DNA from: Pseudomonas azadiae
GTDB taxonomy: Bacteria > Pseudomonadota > Gammaproteobacteria > Pseudomonadales > Pseudomonadaceae
DNA: 64,000 nucleotides
Assembly (NCBI RefSeq): GCF_019145355.1
Contig: NZ_JAHSTY010000002.1
Span: 682,001-746,000 of the forward strand
Direction: 5' to 3'
The notes under the pieces were generated by a model. The model made no database searches, was not told the DNA's origin, and worked only from the letters and a program-made list of their open reading frames with translations. Position numbers and translations under genes: made by a program. Below are positions 44,446 through 53,787 of this stretch, piece after piece; position 1 is the first letter of the stretch; each line of letters opens with the position of its first letter.

Positions 44446-45768
44446 ATGATTAACGCAGTCATTGCTGCGGTCGGCACCATGCTGGTGCTCAGCCTGTCCC
44501 GCGTGCACGTGGTCATCGCCATCATCGTCGGCGCCCTGGTAGGCGGACTGACCGGTGGCCTGGGCATCGACGCTACGCTCACTGCCTTCAACGGCGGCTT
44601 GGGCGGAGGGGCGACCGTGGCCTTGTCCTACGCCTTGCTAGGCGCTTTCGCCGTGGCCATTGCCAAATCCGGCCTGGCTCACGCCCTGGCCGACAAGGCG
44701 TTGCTGCTGGTCGACCGCCAGGAAGCCAGCGGCGGCAGCCACGTCAAATGGCTGCTCATCGGCCTGCTGTGGGTGGTGGCGATTGCCTCGCAGAACATCC
44801 TGCCGATTCATATCGCCTTTATCCCGCTGTTGGTACCGCCGTTGCTTTACGTGCTGACCAAGCTGCAACTGGACCGCCGCCTGATCGCCTGCGTGATGAC
44901 ATTCGGCCTGATCACACCCTACATGTTCCTGCCGGTGGGCTTCGGTAACATCTTCCTCAACCAGATCCTGCTGGCCAACGTGGCCAAGAGCGGGGTGGAT
45001 ATCAGCCAGGTCAATGTCACCCACGCCATGAGCCTGCCGGCGCTGGGCATGGTGGTCGGCCTGCTGGTGGCGGTGTTTATCAGCTACCGCAAGAAGCGCG
45101 TCTACGACCTGGAGAAAATCGAGCGGGTTGAGCAGGTGGCGGTGCAGTACAACCCGCTGACCCTGCTGGTGGCCGGCCTGGCGATTGCTTCGGCGTTCAT
45201 CATCCAATTGTGGCTGGACTCGATGATCATCGGCGCCCTGGCCGGGTTTCTGATTTTCTCGGTATCGGGCATCGTGCGCTGGCGCGACACCGACGATCTG
45301 TTCACCGAAGGCATGAAGATGATGGCGATGATCGGCTTCATCATGATCGCCTCCTCGGGTTTTGCCGAGGTGCTCAAGGCCACCGGCGACGTGCGCTCCT
45401 TGGTGGAAACCTCGGCGGCCTTCATCGGCCACAACCGTGGAGTCGGCGCGTTGCTGATGTTGCTGGTGGGGTTGCTGGTGACCATGGGCATCGGCTCGTC
45501 GTTTTCCACCGTGCCGATTCTCGCCGCGATTTTTGTGCCGCTGTGTGTGCAGTTGGGCTTCAGCCCGGTGGCCATCGTGTGCATCGTCGGCACCGCCGGT
45601 GCCTTGGGTGACGCCGGCTCACCCGCGTCGGACTCGACCCTCGGCCCGACCTCCGGCCTGAATGTCGACGGCCAGCACCACCATATCTGGGACACCGTGG
45701 TACCCACATTCCTGCACTACAACCTGCCGTTGCTGGCCTTTGGCTGGCTGGCGGCCATGACCCTTTGA
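44446..45768 (+). CDS. Na+/H+ antiporter-family (NhaC/YuiF-like) transporter
   Basis: About 440 aa with 11-12 predicted helices. It begins [36 protein letters not shown], and contains [26 protein letters not shown] and the ion-transporter signature [45 protein letters not shown]. This pattern is that of the COG2056 antiporter family, whose substrate in Pseudomonas is not certain (sodium/proton or organic ion exchange). ATG 44446 has GAGGT with 5 nt spacing. Monocistronic by spacing. Confidence 0.85.
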   Translation: MINAVIAAVGTMLVLSLSRVHVVIAIIVGALVGGLTGGLGIDATLTAFNGGLGGGATVALSYALLGAFAVAIAKSGLAHALADKALLLVDRQEASGGSHVKWLLIGLLWVVAIASQNILPIHIAFIPLLVPPLLYVLTKLQLDRRLIACVMTFGLITPYMFLPVGFGNIFLNQILLANVAKSGVDISQVNVTHAMSLPALGMVVGLLVAVFISYRKKRVYDLEKIERVEQVAVQYNPLTLLVAGLAIASAFIIQLWLDSMIIGALAGFLIFSVSGIVRWRDTDDLFTEGMKMMAMIGFIMIASSGFAEVLKATGDVRSLVETSAAFIGHNRGVGALLMLLVGLLVTMGIGSSFSTVPILAAIFVPLCVQLGFSPVAIVCIVGTAGALGDAGSPASDSTLGPTSGLNVDGQHHHIWDTVVPTFLHYNLPLLAFGWLAAMTL

Positions 45769-45921
45769 CCGTCTTGCCTCGGTGAGGGCTTCGTCCTCGT
45801 CGGAAGAAGCTCAGGGCTATGTAGGGGCTCTCTGAATTCGCCCCTCACCCAGCAGGCGCCGCCGTCCGGGCGGCGCAGGGCCCTTATATTCCGGAGCTTC
45901 TCACTCGATTGAGGCACTCCG

Positions 45922-46752
45922 ATGAACAAGATCGTCCTTTTCCTGGCCGTTCTGATGCTGGCAGGCTGCAGCACGGCCCCGAACAACCTGAGCGTAAAAA
46001 ACGGCTACGCCATCGACACCACCCACAGCTCCCCGAACCAGAACGAACGGGTCCGCTATCTCGTTCTGCACTACACGGTCTTCGACGACAAGGACTCCCT
46101 CGACGCGCTGACCAACGGCACCGCCAGTGCTCACTACCTGGTCTACAGCACGCCGCCCACACACCGTGCGCTGCCGGTGGCGTTGCAATTGGTGCCGGAG
46201 GAAAAACGGGCCTGGCACGCCGGGGTCAGTCAATGGGGAAACCGCACCCAGCTCAATGACACGTCCATCGGCATCGAGATCGTCAATGCGGGCTTTATCG
46301 ATGGTCCGACCGGACGCCTATGGTTCCCCTACACCGACGCGCAGCTGGCGTTGGTCAAGCGGCTCGCAGCGGACGTCATCAAGCGCTACGCCATCGAGCC
46401 GCAAAACGTCATCGGGCACAGCGACATTGCGCCCCTGCGTAAATCCGACCCCGGGCCGTTGTTCCCCTGGCAGGCGTTCGCCGAGCAGGGGATCGGCGCC
46501 TGGCCAGACGCGGCCACGGTGCACAAGCACCTGGCCGGGCGCCCGGCCTCTCAGCAGGTTGCCGTGGGCACTGTGCAACGCGCCCTGGCCACTTACGGCT
46601 ACAAGATCCCGCAGACCGGCGAGTTGGACGAAGAAACCCGCCAGGTCATCCGGGCATTCCAGATGCATTTCCGCCCGGCGGGGATCTCGGGTATCCCCGA
46701 CGCCGAGACCGAGGCCGTCGCATTGGCCTTGGTGGAGAAGTATTACCCCTGA
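45922..46752 (+). CDS. amiD: N-acetylmuramoyl-L-alanine amidase lipoprotein, AmiD/AmpDh type
   Basis: 276 aa zinc amidase cleaving the MurNAc-L-Ala bond in peptidoglycan or anhydro-muropeptides. Lipobox LAGC at residues 13-16 anchors it in the outer membrane. The amidase_2 domain shows His ligands in YLVLHYTVFDDKDS and IGHSDIAPLRKSDPGPLFPW, with SIGIEIVNAGF and AWHAGVSQWG. A C-terminal peptidoglycan-binding domain follows (VQRALATYGYKIPQTGELDEETRQVIRAFQMHFRP). The domain order is that of E. coli AmiD and P. aeruginosa AmpDh2/3. Confidence 0.92.
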   Translation: MNKIVLFLAVLMLAGCSTAPNNLSVKNGYAIDTTHSSPNQNERVRYLVLHYTVFDDKDSLDALTNGTASAHYLVYSTPPTHRALPVALQLVPEEKRAWHAGVSQWGNRTQLNDTSIGIEIVNAGFIDGPTGRLWFPYTDAQLALVKRLAADVIKRYAIEPQNVIGHSDIAPLRKSDPGPLFPWQAFAEQGIGAWPDAATVHKHLAGRPASQQVAVGTVQRALATYGYKIPQTGELDEETRQVIRAFQMHFRPAGISGIPDAETEAVALALVEKYYP

Positions 46753-46846
46753 AGGCCAAGGTGGCCCGAACGGCAGGCCGGGCCCTACAGAATCCAAGCC
46801 ATTGGCCGTTAACCTCTCAAGTCGCCACTAATAAGAGAGAAAACCC

Positions 46847-48526
46847 ATGCGCCTGAGCCTCAAGGCTAAAGTCCTGTCCCTTGCCGTAGTGCCGGTGTTG
46901 CTGTTTGCCGTGGTCATCAGCCTGACCACCGTGTGGATTTTGCAGGGGCAGGCGCGCAATGAGGTGGATGAAACCCGTCAGCGCCTGCTCAATGACGCCA
47001 AGGCCACGCTGCAAAGTTATGTCGAGGTGGCCATGAGCACCATCAAGCCGCTCTACGACGCGGCGGCCCCCGGCGATACCGCCGCGCGCGCCCAGGTGGT
47101 CAAGTTGCTGTCCAACACCAGCTATGGCAAGGACGGTTATTTCTTCGGCTACGATTCCGAGACCATTCGCCTGTTCAAGGGCAACAGCCCCGATGGCGTG
47201 GGCAAGAGCTTCAAGGACAACCGCGACCCCAACGGGGTGTACGTCAACCGCGACCTGGTCAAGGTCGGCAAGGACGGCACCCACTACCTGCAATACAGCT
47301 CGACCCAGCCGGGGCAGACCGAACTGGTGCCCAAGATGGGCTACACCGAATACCTGCCCAAGTGGGACATGGTCATTGGCACCTCGGTGAACCTGGACGG
47401 TATCGAAGCCCAGGTCGCGGTGGTCGAGGCCAAGGTCGAGAAGCGCATGGAAGGCGTACTGCTGAGCATCCTCGGCGTGGCCGTGGTGGTGCTGCTGGTG
47501 ATCGCCGCCATTGGCATGGTGCTGGCCAATACGATCCTGCGCCCGCTGCACTTGATGAAAGCCAACCTCGACGACATCGCCGCCGGCGAAGGCGACTTGA
47601 CCCGTCGCCTGGCCATCACCAGCCAGGACGAGTTGGGCGACCTCGCCGGTGCGTTCAACCGCTTTGTCGACAAGATCCACGGCCTGGTGCGCCAGATCAC
47701 CGAAATGACCGCCCAGCTCACCGGCCTGGTCAGCCAGGTGTCCGAGCAGGCCCAGCGCTCCGAGCAGGCCATGGAACGCCAGCGCCACGAGACCGACCAG
47801 GTGGCCACCGCGATCAACCAGATGTCCTCCGCCGCACAGGAAGTGGCGCGTAGCGCCCAAGGTGCCTCGGTGGCCGCCCAGCAAACCGACGCCGAAGGCC
47901 AGGCCGCCAAGCGCGTGGTGGATGGCAGCATCGCGCAGATCCATGCGCTGGTGGGCGATATCCGCAGCAGCGGCGTGTCCCTCGACAGCCTGCAGCAGGA
48001 CGTGTCGTCCATCGTCAGCGTGTTGAGCGTGATCCGCTCCATCGCCGAACAGACCAACTTGCTGGCGCTCAACGCCGCCATCGAGGCCGCGCGGGCAGGG
48101 GAGGCCGGGCGTGGGTTTGCCGTGGTTGCCGATGAAGTGCGCGCCCTGGCCAGCCGCACCCAGACCAGCACCCAGGAAATCCAGGGCATGATCGACCGCC
48201 TGCAAAAAGGCACCGAAGCCGCCGTGGAGGCCATGCGCCGTTCCAGCGATGCCGGCGACGGCACCTCGGCCCAGGCCAACCAGGCCGGGGCGTCCCTGGA
48301 CACCATGGCCCAGTTGATCGGCACCATCAATTCGATGAACGCCCAGATCGCCAGCGCCGCTGAAGAGCAAACCGCCGTCGCCGAAGAAATCAACCGCAGC
48401 GTGCATCAGATCGCAGTGGCGGTGGACAGCGTGGCCGACGAGACCCAACGAGGCGCCCAGACGTCCCGCAGCCTGGCGGACCTGGGGCAGCGCCTGGGTC
48501 AGTTGGTGGGGCAGTTCAGGATTTGA
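46847..48526 (+). CDS. methyl-accepting chemotaxis protein with single-CACHE sensor
   Basis: 559 aa. First helix at residues 9-32, a short periplasmic domain of about 150 residues of sCACHE_2 type ([65 protein letters not shown]), second helix near 205-228, HAMP ([25 protein letters not shown]) and the signalling tip [35 protein letters not shown]. sCACHE_2 receptors of pseudomonads often bind short carboxylic acids; that is family knowledge, not visible here. Confidence 0.94.
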   Translation: MRLSLKAKVLSLAVVPVLLFAVVISLTTVWILQGQARNEVDETRQRLLNDAKATLQSYVEVAMSTIKPLYDAAAPGDTAARAQVVKLLSNTSYGKDGYFFGYDSETIRLFKGNSPDGVGKSFKDNRDPNGVYVNRDLVKVGKDGTHYLQYSSTQPGQTELVPKMGYTEYLPKWDMVIGTSVNLDGIEAQVAVVEAKVEKRMEGVLLSILGVAVVVLLVIAAIGMVLANTILRPLHLMKANLDDIAAGEGDLTRRLAITSQDELGDLAGAFNRFVDKIHGLVRQITEMTAQLTGLVSQVSEQAQRSEQAMERQRHETDQVATAINQMSSAAQEVARSAQGASVAAQQTDAEGQAAKRVVDGSIAQIHALVGDIRSSGVSLDSLQQDVSSIVSVLSVIRSIAEQTNLLALNAAIEAARAGEAGRGFAVVADEVRALASRTQTSTQEIQGMIDRLQKGTEAAVEAMRRSSDAGDGTSAQANQAGASLDTMAQLIGTINSMNAQIASAAEEQTAVAEEINRSVHQIAVAVDSVADETQRGAQTSRSLADLGQRLGQLVGQFRI

Positions 48527-48609
48527 TGCGGGTGTAGGCGTAGATCAAGAGCGGGTTGAGTGCACTGCGCTGAACTGCTTTTCTGTGGGCGCTGGCTTGC
48601 CTGCGATAG

Positions 48610-48783
48610 ACATAGGTATCTACACAACTTTGTAGTGAGCGGGCTTGTCCCGCGCTGGGTGGCGAAGCCGCCCCAAACCAGACGATCTGGTTTCATCTGG
48701 AACACTACGGTGTCCTTATCGGGGCCGCTTCGCCGCCCAGCGCGGGACAAGCCCGCTCACTACAAAGATGTTAGATGCCTATG
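48610..48783. repeat. full-length palindromic element (copy 3, core 48631-48764) with 9-bp target duplication
   Basis: The 174-bp insert starts ACATAGGTATCTACACAACTT and ends with AGATGTTAGATGCCTATG, so the terminal inverted repeats read CATAGGYATCTA. CTGCGATAG occurs immediately on both sides (48601-48609 and 48784-48792). The surrounding REPIN halves are 48587-48609 and 48784-48853. Region 48527-48920 is otherwise empty of genes. Confidence 0.9.
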
Positions 48784-48920
48784 CTGCGATAGCATCAACT
48801 CGGTGTAATTGATGTACCGAGTTGCCTGCATCGCAGGCAAGCCAGCTCCCACATTTGCACCGCGATTGACATAAGCAACGGATACGCCGCCAACCCAGCC
48901 CCGCTCCAGCTCGACAACCG

Positions 48921-50243
48921 CTACCGGATATCACGCATCAGCAAGCCGAAGCGTACGTCCATCTCGGCCGGTACCGGCACGTAAACCGTGTGCCCGTCCC
49001 CCGGCGCCACCTCGGTCGCCTCGCCCTGGCGGTTGTGCATCATCTGCAGGTCAAAGTGAAAGTTGCCGGCCGGGGTCATCAGTTCCAGGTGATCGCCCAC
49101 GGCAAAGCGGTTCTTCACCTTGACCTCGGCCAACGTGCCCCGACGTTCACCGGTCAGTTCGCCGACGAACTGCTGGCGCTCCGACACCGAGCTGCCGTGC
49201 TGGTAGTTCTGGTATTCATCGTGCACGTGGCGGCGCAGGAAACCCTCGGTGTAGCCGCGCTGGGCCAGGGAGTCGAGGTCGGTCATGAGGCTGCGGTCGA
49301 ACGCGCGCCCGGCCACGGCGTCATCGATAGCCCGACGATACACCTGGGTGGTGCGCGCGCAGTAAAAGTGGGATTTGGTGCGGCCTTCGATCTTCAGCGA
49401 GTGCACGCCCATGTGCGTCAGGCGTTCCACATGCTGCACTGCGCGCAAGTCCTTGGCATTCATGATGTAGGTGCCGTGCTCGTCCTCGAACGCGGGCATG
49501 TGCTCATCGGGGCGGTTGGCCTCCTGCAGCAGGAACACCCGCCCGGTCGGCGTGCCGATGCCCAGGGTCGGTTCCGGCTGGAACGCCTGGACAATATCGC
49601 CCGTGGCATTTTCCACTGCCGGGGTGGCCTGGTACTTCCAGCGGCATGCGTTGGTACAGGTGCCCTGGTTGGCGTCGCGCTTGTTCATATAGCCCGAGAG
49701 CAGGCAGCGCCCGGAATAGGCCATGCACAAGGCACCGTGCACAAACACTTCCAGTTCCATGGCCGGTACGTGCTCGCGGATCTCGGCGATCTCTTCCAGG
49801 GACAGTTCCCGCGACAGGATCACCCGGCAGATCCCCTGTTGCTGCCAGAACTCCACGCTGGCCCAGTTCACCGTATTGGCCTGCACCGACAAGTGCACCG
49901 GCATCTGCGGGAAATGGCGGCGCACCAGCATGATCAACCCCGGGTCAGACATGATCAGCGCGTCCGGGCCCTTGGCGATCACCGGGGCCAGGTCCTTCAG
50001 GAAGGTTTTCAGCTTGGCGTTGTGCGGCGCAATGTTGACCACCACGTAGAACCGCTTGCCCAGGGCATGGGCCTCCTGGATGCCAAGGGCCAGGTTGGCG
50101 TGGTCGAACTCGTTGTTGCGCACCCGCAGGCTGTAGCGCGGCTGGCCGGCGTAGACCGCATCGGCACCGTAGGCGAAGGCGTAACGCATGTTTTTCAGGG
50201 TGCCGGCGGGGGCGAGGAGTTCGGGAGCAATCACTGAGGGCAT
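48921..50243 (-). CDS. trhP: tRNA 5-hydroxyuridine synthesis protein, U32 peptidase family
   Basis: About 440 aa, orthologue of E. coli YegQ/TrhP, which makes 5-hydroxyuridine at tRNA position 34 using prephenate. The family sequence is clear: ELLAPAGTLKNMRYAFAYGADAVYAGQPRYSLRVR, VHLSVQANTVNWASVEFWQQQG, RVILSRELSLEEI, VFVHGALCMAYSGRCLLSGYMNKRDANQGTCTNACRWKY with the conserved Cys cluster likely binding an Fe-S cluster, and SLKIEGRTKSHFYCA. ATG 50243 is chosen over TTG 50261; both have weak Shine-Dalgarno sequences. Confidence 0.94.
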   Translation of the reverse strand: MPSVIAPELLAPAGTLKNMRYAFAYGADAVYAGQPRYSLRVRNNEFDHANLALGIQEAHALGKRFYVVVNIAPHNAKLKTFLKDLAPVIAKGPDALIMSDPGLIMLVRRHFPQMPVHLSVQANTVNWASVEFWQQQGICRVILSRELSLEEIAEIREHVPAMELEVFVHGALCMAYSGRCLLSGYMNKRDANQGTCTNACRWKYQATPAVENATGDIVQAFQPEPTLGIGTPTGRVFLLQEANRPDEHMPAFEDEHGTYIMNAKDLRAVQHVERLTHMGVHSLKIEGRTKSHFYCARTTQVYRRAIDDAVAGRAFDRSLMTDLDSLAQRGYTEGFLRRHVHDEYQNYQHGSSVSERQQFVGELTGERRGTLAEVKVKNRFAVGDHLELMTPAGNFHFDLQMMHNRQGEATEVAPGDGHTVYVPVPAEMDVRFGLLMRDIR

Positions 50244-50404
50244 GGTCGGTACTTGAGTCAAAAAGTGCGGCAGGGTAGTGCACGCAGGCTAGAGGGTTAT
50301 TGATCTGGGTCTACCCTTACAACAAAGATGGCACTCGCAGCGCCGGCAGCGGACTAAGCAGCAGGGCGCGGATGCGCGCTCTGCATTTTTGACATGGACC
50401 GGAC

Positions 50405-51472
50405 ATGAATCAAACCACTCTGCAATTCAAAACCCTGCTGTTGCTGCTGGGCCTGGTGACCATCGCCTTTATCTGGATATTACTGCCGTTCTACGGTGCG
50501 GTGTTCTGGGCGGTGATCCTGGGGATTATCTTTGCCCCGATGCAGCGTCGGCTGCAGCAGCGCTTTGGCTGGAACCGCAACCTCACCTCCCTGGCGACCT
50601 TGAGCACTTGCCTGGTCATCGCGATCCTGCCGGTGATCATCACCAGTGCCTTGCTGGTGCAGGAAGGCGCGACGCTCTACAAGAACGTCGAAAGCGGCAA
50701 GCTGGACGTGGCCGGGTACATCGAGCAGTTCAAGAACGTGTTGCCGCCGTACTTCCAGCACCTGCTCGACCGCTTCGGCATGGGCAACCTCGAAGGCTTG
50801 CGCGAAAAAATCGTCAAGAGCGCGATGCAGGGCAGTGAGTTCTTTGCCACCCAGGCGTTCAGCTTTGGCCAAGGCACGTTTGATTTCCTGGTGAGCTTTT
50901 TCATCATGCTGTACTTGCTGTATTTCCTGCTGCGCGACGGCCCGGAGCTGGTGCGCAAGGTGCGCCTGGCGGTGCCGCTGGCCGAGCCGCAGAAGCGTCG
51001 GTTGCAGCTCAAGTTCAATCGGGTGGTGCGCGCCACGGTCAAGGGCAATGTGCTGGTGGCCGTGACCCAGGGTGCGCTCGGCGGCTTGATCTTCTGGTTC
51101 CTGGACATCCCGAGTGCCTTGCTCTGGGCGGTACTGATGGCATTTCTGTCGCTGTTGCCGGCGGTCGGCGCGGGGATTGTCTGGGCGCCGGTGGCCGTTT
51201 ATTTCCTGCTCAGCGGTTCGATCTGGCAGGGCGTGGTGCTGGCGCTGTTTGGCGTGTTCGTGATCGGCTTGGTAGACAACGTGCTGCGGCCGATCCTGGT
51301 GGGCAAGGACACCAAGATGCCGGACTACCTGATCCTGATCTCGACCCTGGGCGGCCTGTCGGTGTTTGGCCTGAACGGTTTCGTGATCGGGCCGCTGGTG
51401 GCCGCGTTGTTCATGTCCAGTTGGGCGTTGTTTGTGGAAAGCAAGCCGCGAGTCAAACTGCCATTACCGTGA
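50405..51472 (+). CDS. AI-2E/PerM-family permease
   Basis: 355 aa integral membrane protein with about eight helices, full family length. Landmarks: LLPFYGAVFWAVILGIIFAPMQRRLQQRFG near the start and ALLWAVLMAFLSLLPAVGAGIVWAPVAVYFLLSG plus GLVDNVLRPILVGKDTKMPDYLILISTLGGLSVFGLNGFVIGPLVAALF at the end, which is the family signature. Some members export autoinducer-2, others act in Na+/H+ exchange, so the substrate is uncertain. Monocistronic by spacing. Confidence 0.9.
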   Translation: MNQTTLQFKTLLLLLGLVTIAFIWILLPFYGAVFWAVILGIIFAPMQRRLQQRFGWNRNLTSLATLSTCLVIAILPVIITSALLVQEGATLYKNVESGKLDVAGYIEQFKNVLPPYFQHLLDRFGMGNLEGLREKIVKSAMQGSEFFATQAFSFGQGTFDFLVSFFIMLYLLYFLLRDGPELVRKVRLAVPLAEPQKRRLQLKFNRVVRATVKGNVLVAVTQGALGGLIFWFLDIPSALLWAVLMAFLSLLPAVGAGIVWAPVAVYFLLSGSIWQGVVLALFGVFVIGLVDNVLRPILVGKDTKMPDYLILISTLGGLSVFGLNGFVIGPLVAALFMSSWALFVESKPRVKLPLP

Positions 51473-51475
51473 GCC

Positions 51476-51658
51476 TCAGGCGTGAAGCCTGAAGTTCGAA
51501 GCATGCTGTAGCTGTTTTTCGGCGGCGGACAAGGACGTGAGCGGGCCGCTGATGGCTTCGCCATCACTTACCAGGTACCAGCAGGCGAGCAAACCCAAGG
51601 CTCGCAGCGGGGCGGGGACGGCGCTGCCGATGACGGACATGATCTGAACTGTGGGCAT
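51476..51658 (-). CDS. small hypothetical protein, 60 aa
   Basis: 60 aa, beginning MPTVQIMSVIGSAVPAPLRALGLLACWYLVSDG, with one hydrophobic stretch that could be a short membrane segment. The strongest evidence for expression is a perfect GGAGGT 4 nt before the ATG. No family recognised. It ends 3 bp past the stop of the convergent AI-2E permease gene. Confidence 0.6.
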   Translation of the reverse strand: MPTVQIMSVIGSAVPAPLRALGLLACWYLVSDGEAISGPLTSLSAAEKQLQHASNFRLHA

Positions 51659-51749
51659 AAGGACCTCCAAACGTGATGGAGGTCACCTTACGGGGTGAGG
51701 CGACGCTGGAAAAATCACCTGTCTCGATAGTCGACATCGACGCGAAGTG

Positions 51750-51944
51750 TCAGTCCACCACTTGATCGAGCATGTTCACCACTTCCTGTTCGCTCAGCAA
51801 ACCCTTGCGCACCAGGTTTTCCGCCAGCAGGGCGAGGAATTTGGCGCTGCGGTGGCCTTCCAGGTGCTTGAGCTCGGTGAGGGCGCTGTAGACCTTGCTG
51901 GACGTACAGAGGCCAGCGGTGCGGTGCGGATTTTGTGTGGGCAT
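51750..51944 (-). CDS. small conserved-looking hypothetical protein, 64 aa
   Basis: 64 aa, soluble, helical: TSSKVYSALTELKHLEGHRSAKFLALLAENLVRKGLLSEQEVVNMLDQVVD. The C-terminal part, with KGLLSEQEVVNMLDQV, looks like a compact helix pair. AAGGA lies upstream of the ATG with about 11 nt spacing. Function unknown. Confidence 0.6.
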   Translation of the reverse strand: MPTQNPHRTAGLCTSSKVYSALTELKHLEGHRSAKFLALLAENLVRKGLLSEQEVVNMLDQVVD

Positions 51945-52123
51945 GGTCAGTCGTCCTTGTTGTTATTGGGTGGACAAGCTCAATAGTGAGAGTCTGTTGT
52001 GACACAAACATGACAGCGTGAGGTCTGCTCGGGCAAGTAGACATTGCCGTCGATGATGTGGGATTGCGCCTGCGGCACTGTCTTCAGAGCGACCTTGGCG
52101 CGACAAATCCGGCCTTTGCGGCA

Positions 52124-52154
52124 AAAAAAAGGCCCCGCAACCCTGCGAGGCCTG
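52124..52154 (-). terminator. Rho-independent terminator after the Tyr/Pro-rich protein gene
   Basis: Read on the - strand: GGCCTCGC, six-base loop, GCGGGGCC, then eight T. It is 16 bp past the stop of the upstream gene. Confidence 0.9.
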
Positions 52155-52169
52155 TTCCAGCGGCAGTGC

Positions 52170-52535
52170 TTACCAGCCGCGGCCGTAGTAGCCGTGGGGC
52201 GGCCCGTAATAGCCACGCGGTGGGCCATAGTAGCCACGCGGAGCGCCGTAATACACGGGCGCCGGGCGGTAATAAACCTGTTGTTGTACGTACACCGGTG
52301 GTGGCGGTGCGTAGTAGACCGGCGGCGCGGCATACACCGGTTGCGGTTGCACATACACCGGCTGCTGCACATAGACCTCACGTGGCTGGCTGGCAACCAC
52401 GGAGCCCACCACGGCGGCGCCGACCAAGGCACCCAATACGGCCGGGCCACCCCAACCACCACCGTGGGCGGAGGCTTGGCCTGCCATCGCGAGTGCGCCA
52501 ACAAGCAAGGCGATCTTGGGGATTGTACGAATCAT
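52170..52535 (-). CDS. exported Tyr/Pro/Gly-rich repeat protein
   Basis: About 121 aa. Signal peptide to about residue 24 (MAGQASA-HGGG). A short glycine/valine-rich hydrophobic segment (GGPAVLGALVGAAVVGSVVAS) is followed by about 75 residues rich in Tyr, Pro, Val and Gln arranged as VYVQQPVYVQPQPVYAAPPVYY and then GYYGPPRGYYGPPHGYYG. It is probably a surface or periplasmic low-complexity protein of unknown role. ATG 52535 has GAGGA 6-7 nt upstream; an ATG two codons earlier overlaps that sequence. Confidence 0.8.
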   Translation of the reverse strand: MIRTIPKIALLVGALAMAGQASAHGGGWGGPAVLGALVGAAVVGSVVASQPREVYVQQPVYVQPQPVYAAPPVYYAPPPPVYVQQQVYYRPAPVYYGAPRGYYGPPRGYYGPPHGYYGRGW

Positions 52536-52697
52536 GGTCATTCCTCGGTTAACCCCTGCGCTTGTGGTCTGCCATCAATCGACTCAAGTAATGTCGCGGG
52601 GGATACTTTTAAGACAACGTATTTCTAAAAAACAGCACAGCCGCCAGGTAAAGGTTGTGTAAGGTCTGTATCGATTTGCTTACTCAAGGAGTTACCC

Positions 52698-53516
52698 ATG
52701 CAGATGCACCCCAACAAGGACACCCAGCTGTGCATGTCACTGTCGGCGCGCCCCGGGAATTTCGGCCTGCGTTTTCATAACCACCTGTACGAACAGCTGG
52801 GTCTGAACTTCTACTATAAGGCCTTCAGCAGCCAGGATTTGCCCGGCGCGATCGGTGGCATCCGCGCGCTTGGCATCCGCGGTTGCGGGGTGTCCATGCC
52901 GTTCAAGGAGGCCGCCATTGCCTTAGTGGACGAACTCGACGATTCGGTTCAAGCCATCGACTCGCTGAACACCATCGTCAACACCGACGGGCATCTCAAG
53001 GCCTATAACACCGACTACATCGCCATTGAACAATTGCTGAAAAAACACGCGGTGCCAAAGGAATCGACTTTTGCCCTGCGCGGCAGCGGCGGCATGGCCA
53101 AGGCCGTGGCCAGCGCTTTGCGCGATGGCGGCTATGCCAATGGCATCATCGTGGCGCGCAACGCAACCGCGGGCCAGGCGCTGGCGCGGAACCTGGGGTA
53201 TGAGTGGCAGGCACAATTGGCTGGCTTGCGCCCGCAGATGCTGATCAACGTGACGCCCATCGGCATGACCGGCGGGCCGGAGGCAGATGCATTGGCGTTT
53301 GACGCCGACGTCGTAGAGGCCGCCGACACCGTTTTCGATGTGGTGGCGATTCCCGCCGAAACGCCGCTGATCCTGCGCGGTCGTGCCGAGGGCAAACGGG
53401 TGATCACCGGGTTGGAAGTGATCGCGATCCAGGCGTTGGAGCAGTTTGTGCTCTATACCGGGGTGCGTCCTACGCCTGAGCAGTTCGAGAAAGCCGTGGC
53501 ATTTGCCCGCGCTTGA
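52698..53516 (+). CDS. shikimate 5-dehydrogenase-like protein
   Basis: 272 aa AroE-superfamily enzyme of the SDH-like (SdhL, Haemophilus HI0607) branch. Substrate domain: LCMSLSARPGNFGLRFHNHLYEQLGLNFYYKAF, GCGVSMPFKEAAIALVDELD with the catalytic Lys, and NTIVNTDGHLKAYNTDY. Cofactor domain: FALRGSGGMAKAVASALRDGGY and MLINVTPIGMTGG. The LSARPGNFG opening in place of AroE's PIxHSxSP marks this branch, whose physiological substrate is unclear; another aroE for the shikimate pathway should exist elsewhere. AAGGAG precedes ATG with 6 nt spacing. Confidence 0.88.
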   Translation: MQMHPNKDTQLCMSLSARPGNFGLRFHNHLYEQLGLNFYYKAFSSQDLPGAIGGIRALGIRGCGVSMPFKEAAIALVDELDDSVQAIDSLNTIVNTDGHLKAYNTDYIAIEQLLKKHAVPKESTFALRGSGGMAKAVASALRDGGYANGIIVARNATAGQALARNLGYEWQAQLAGLRPQMLINVTPIGMTGGPEADALAFDADVVEAADTVFDVVAIPAETPLILRGRAEGKRVITGLEVIAIQALEQFVLYTGVRPTPEQFEKAVAFARA

Positions 53517-53623
53517 ATGCACGTGCCTGATGGGATGAAAACTCATCCCATCGCATCCCCCACCCAGTACCCAAGTAGCATAGGTCTCACCGCCCACCCT
53601 TCGTACACTCATGTCTTAGAGGG

Positions 53624-53775
53624 CATAGGTACTACACATCTTGTAGTGAGCGGGCTTGCCCCGCGCTGGGTCGCGAAGCGGCCCCAAACCAGGCGACCTG
53701 GTTTGATCTGAAACTCGCGGTGTCTTTAATTGGGGCGGCTTCGCCGCCCAGCGCGGGGCAAGCCCGCTCACTACA
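53624..53775. repeat. 134-bp palindromic element, copy 4 (core 53642-53775) with left outer arm only
   Basis: The core starts TGTAGTGAGCGGGCTTGCC and ends with the complementary CTCACTACA. The left outer arm CATAGGTACTACACATCT matches the terminal repeat of copy 3; the right outer arm is missing. The nosP gene begins 12 bp past the core, and its Shine-Dalgarno AAGGGGA starts in the last bases of the element. Confidence 0.92.
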
Positions 53776-53787
53776 AGGGGACCCACG

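Noticed and set aside
45856..45876. Very GC-rich hairpin GCGCCGCC/GGCGGCGC after the antiporter gene
   Set aside because: It is a clear stem but has no T-run on either strand, so I do not call it a Rho-independent terminator.
46817..48448. 543-codon open frame opposite the sCACHE chemoreceptor gene
   Set aside because: Antisense shadow with low-complexity Gly/His/Asp sequence.
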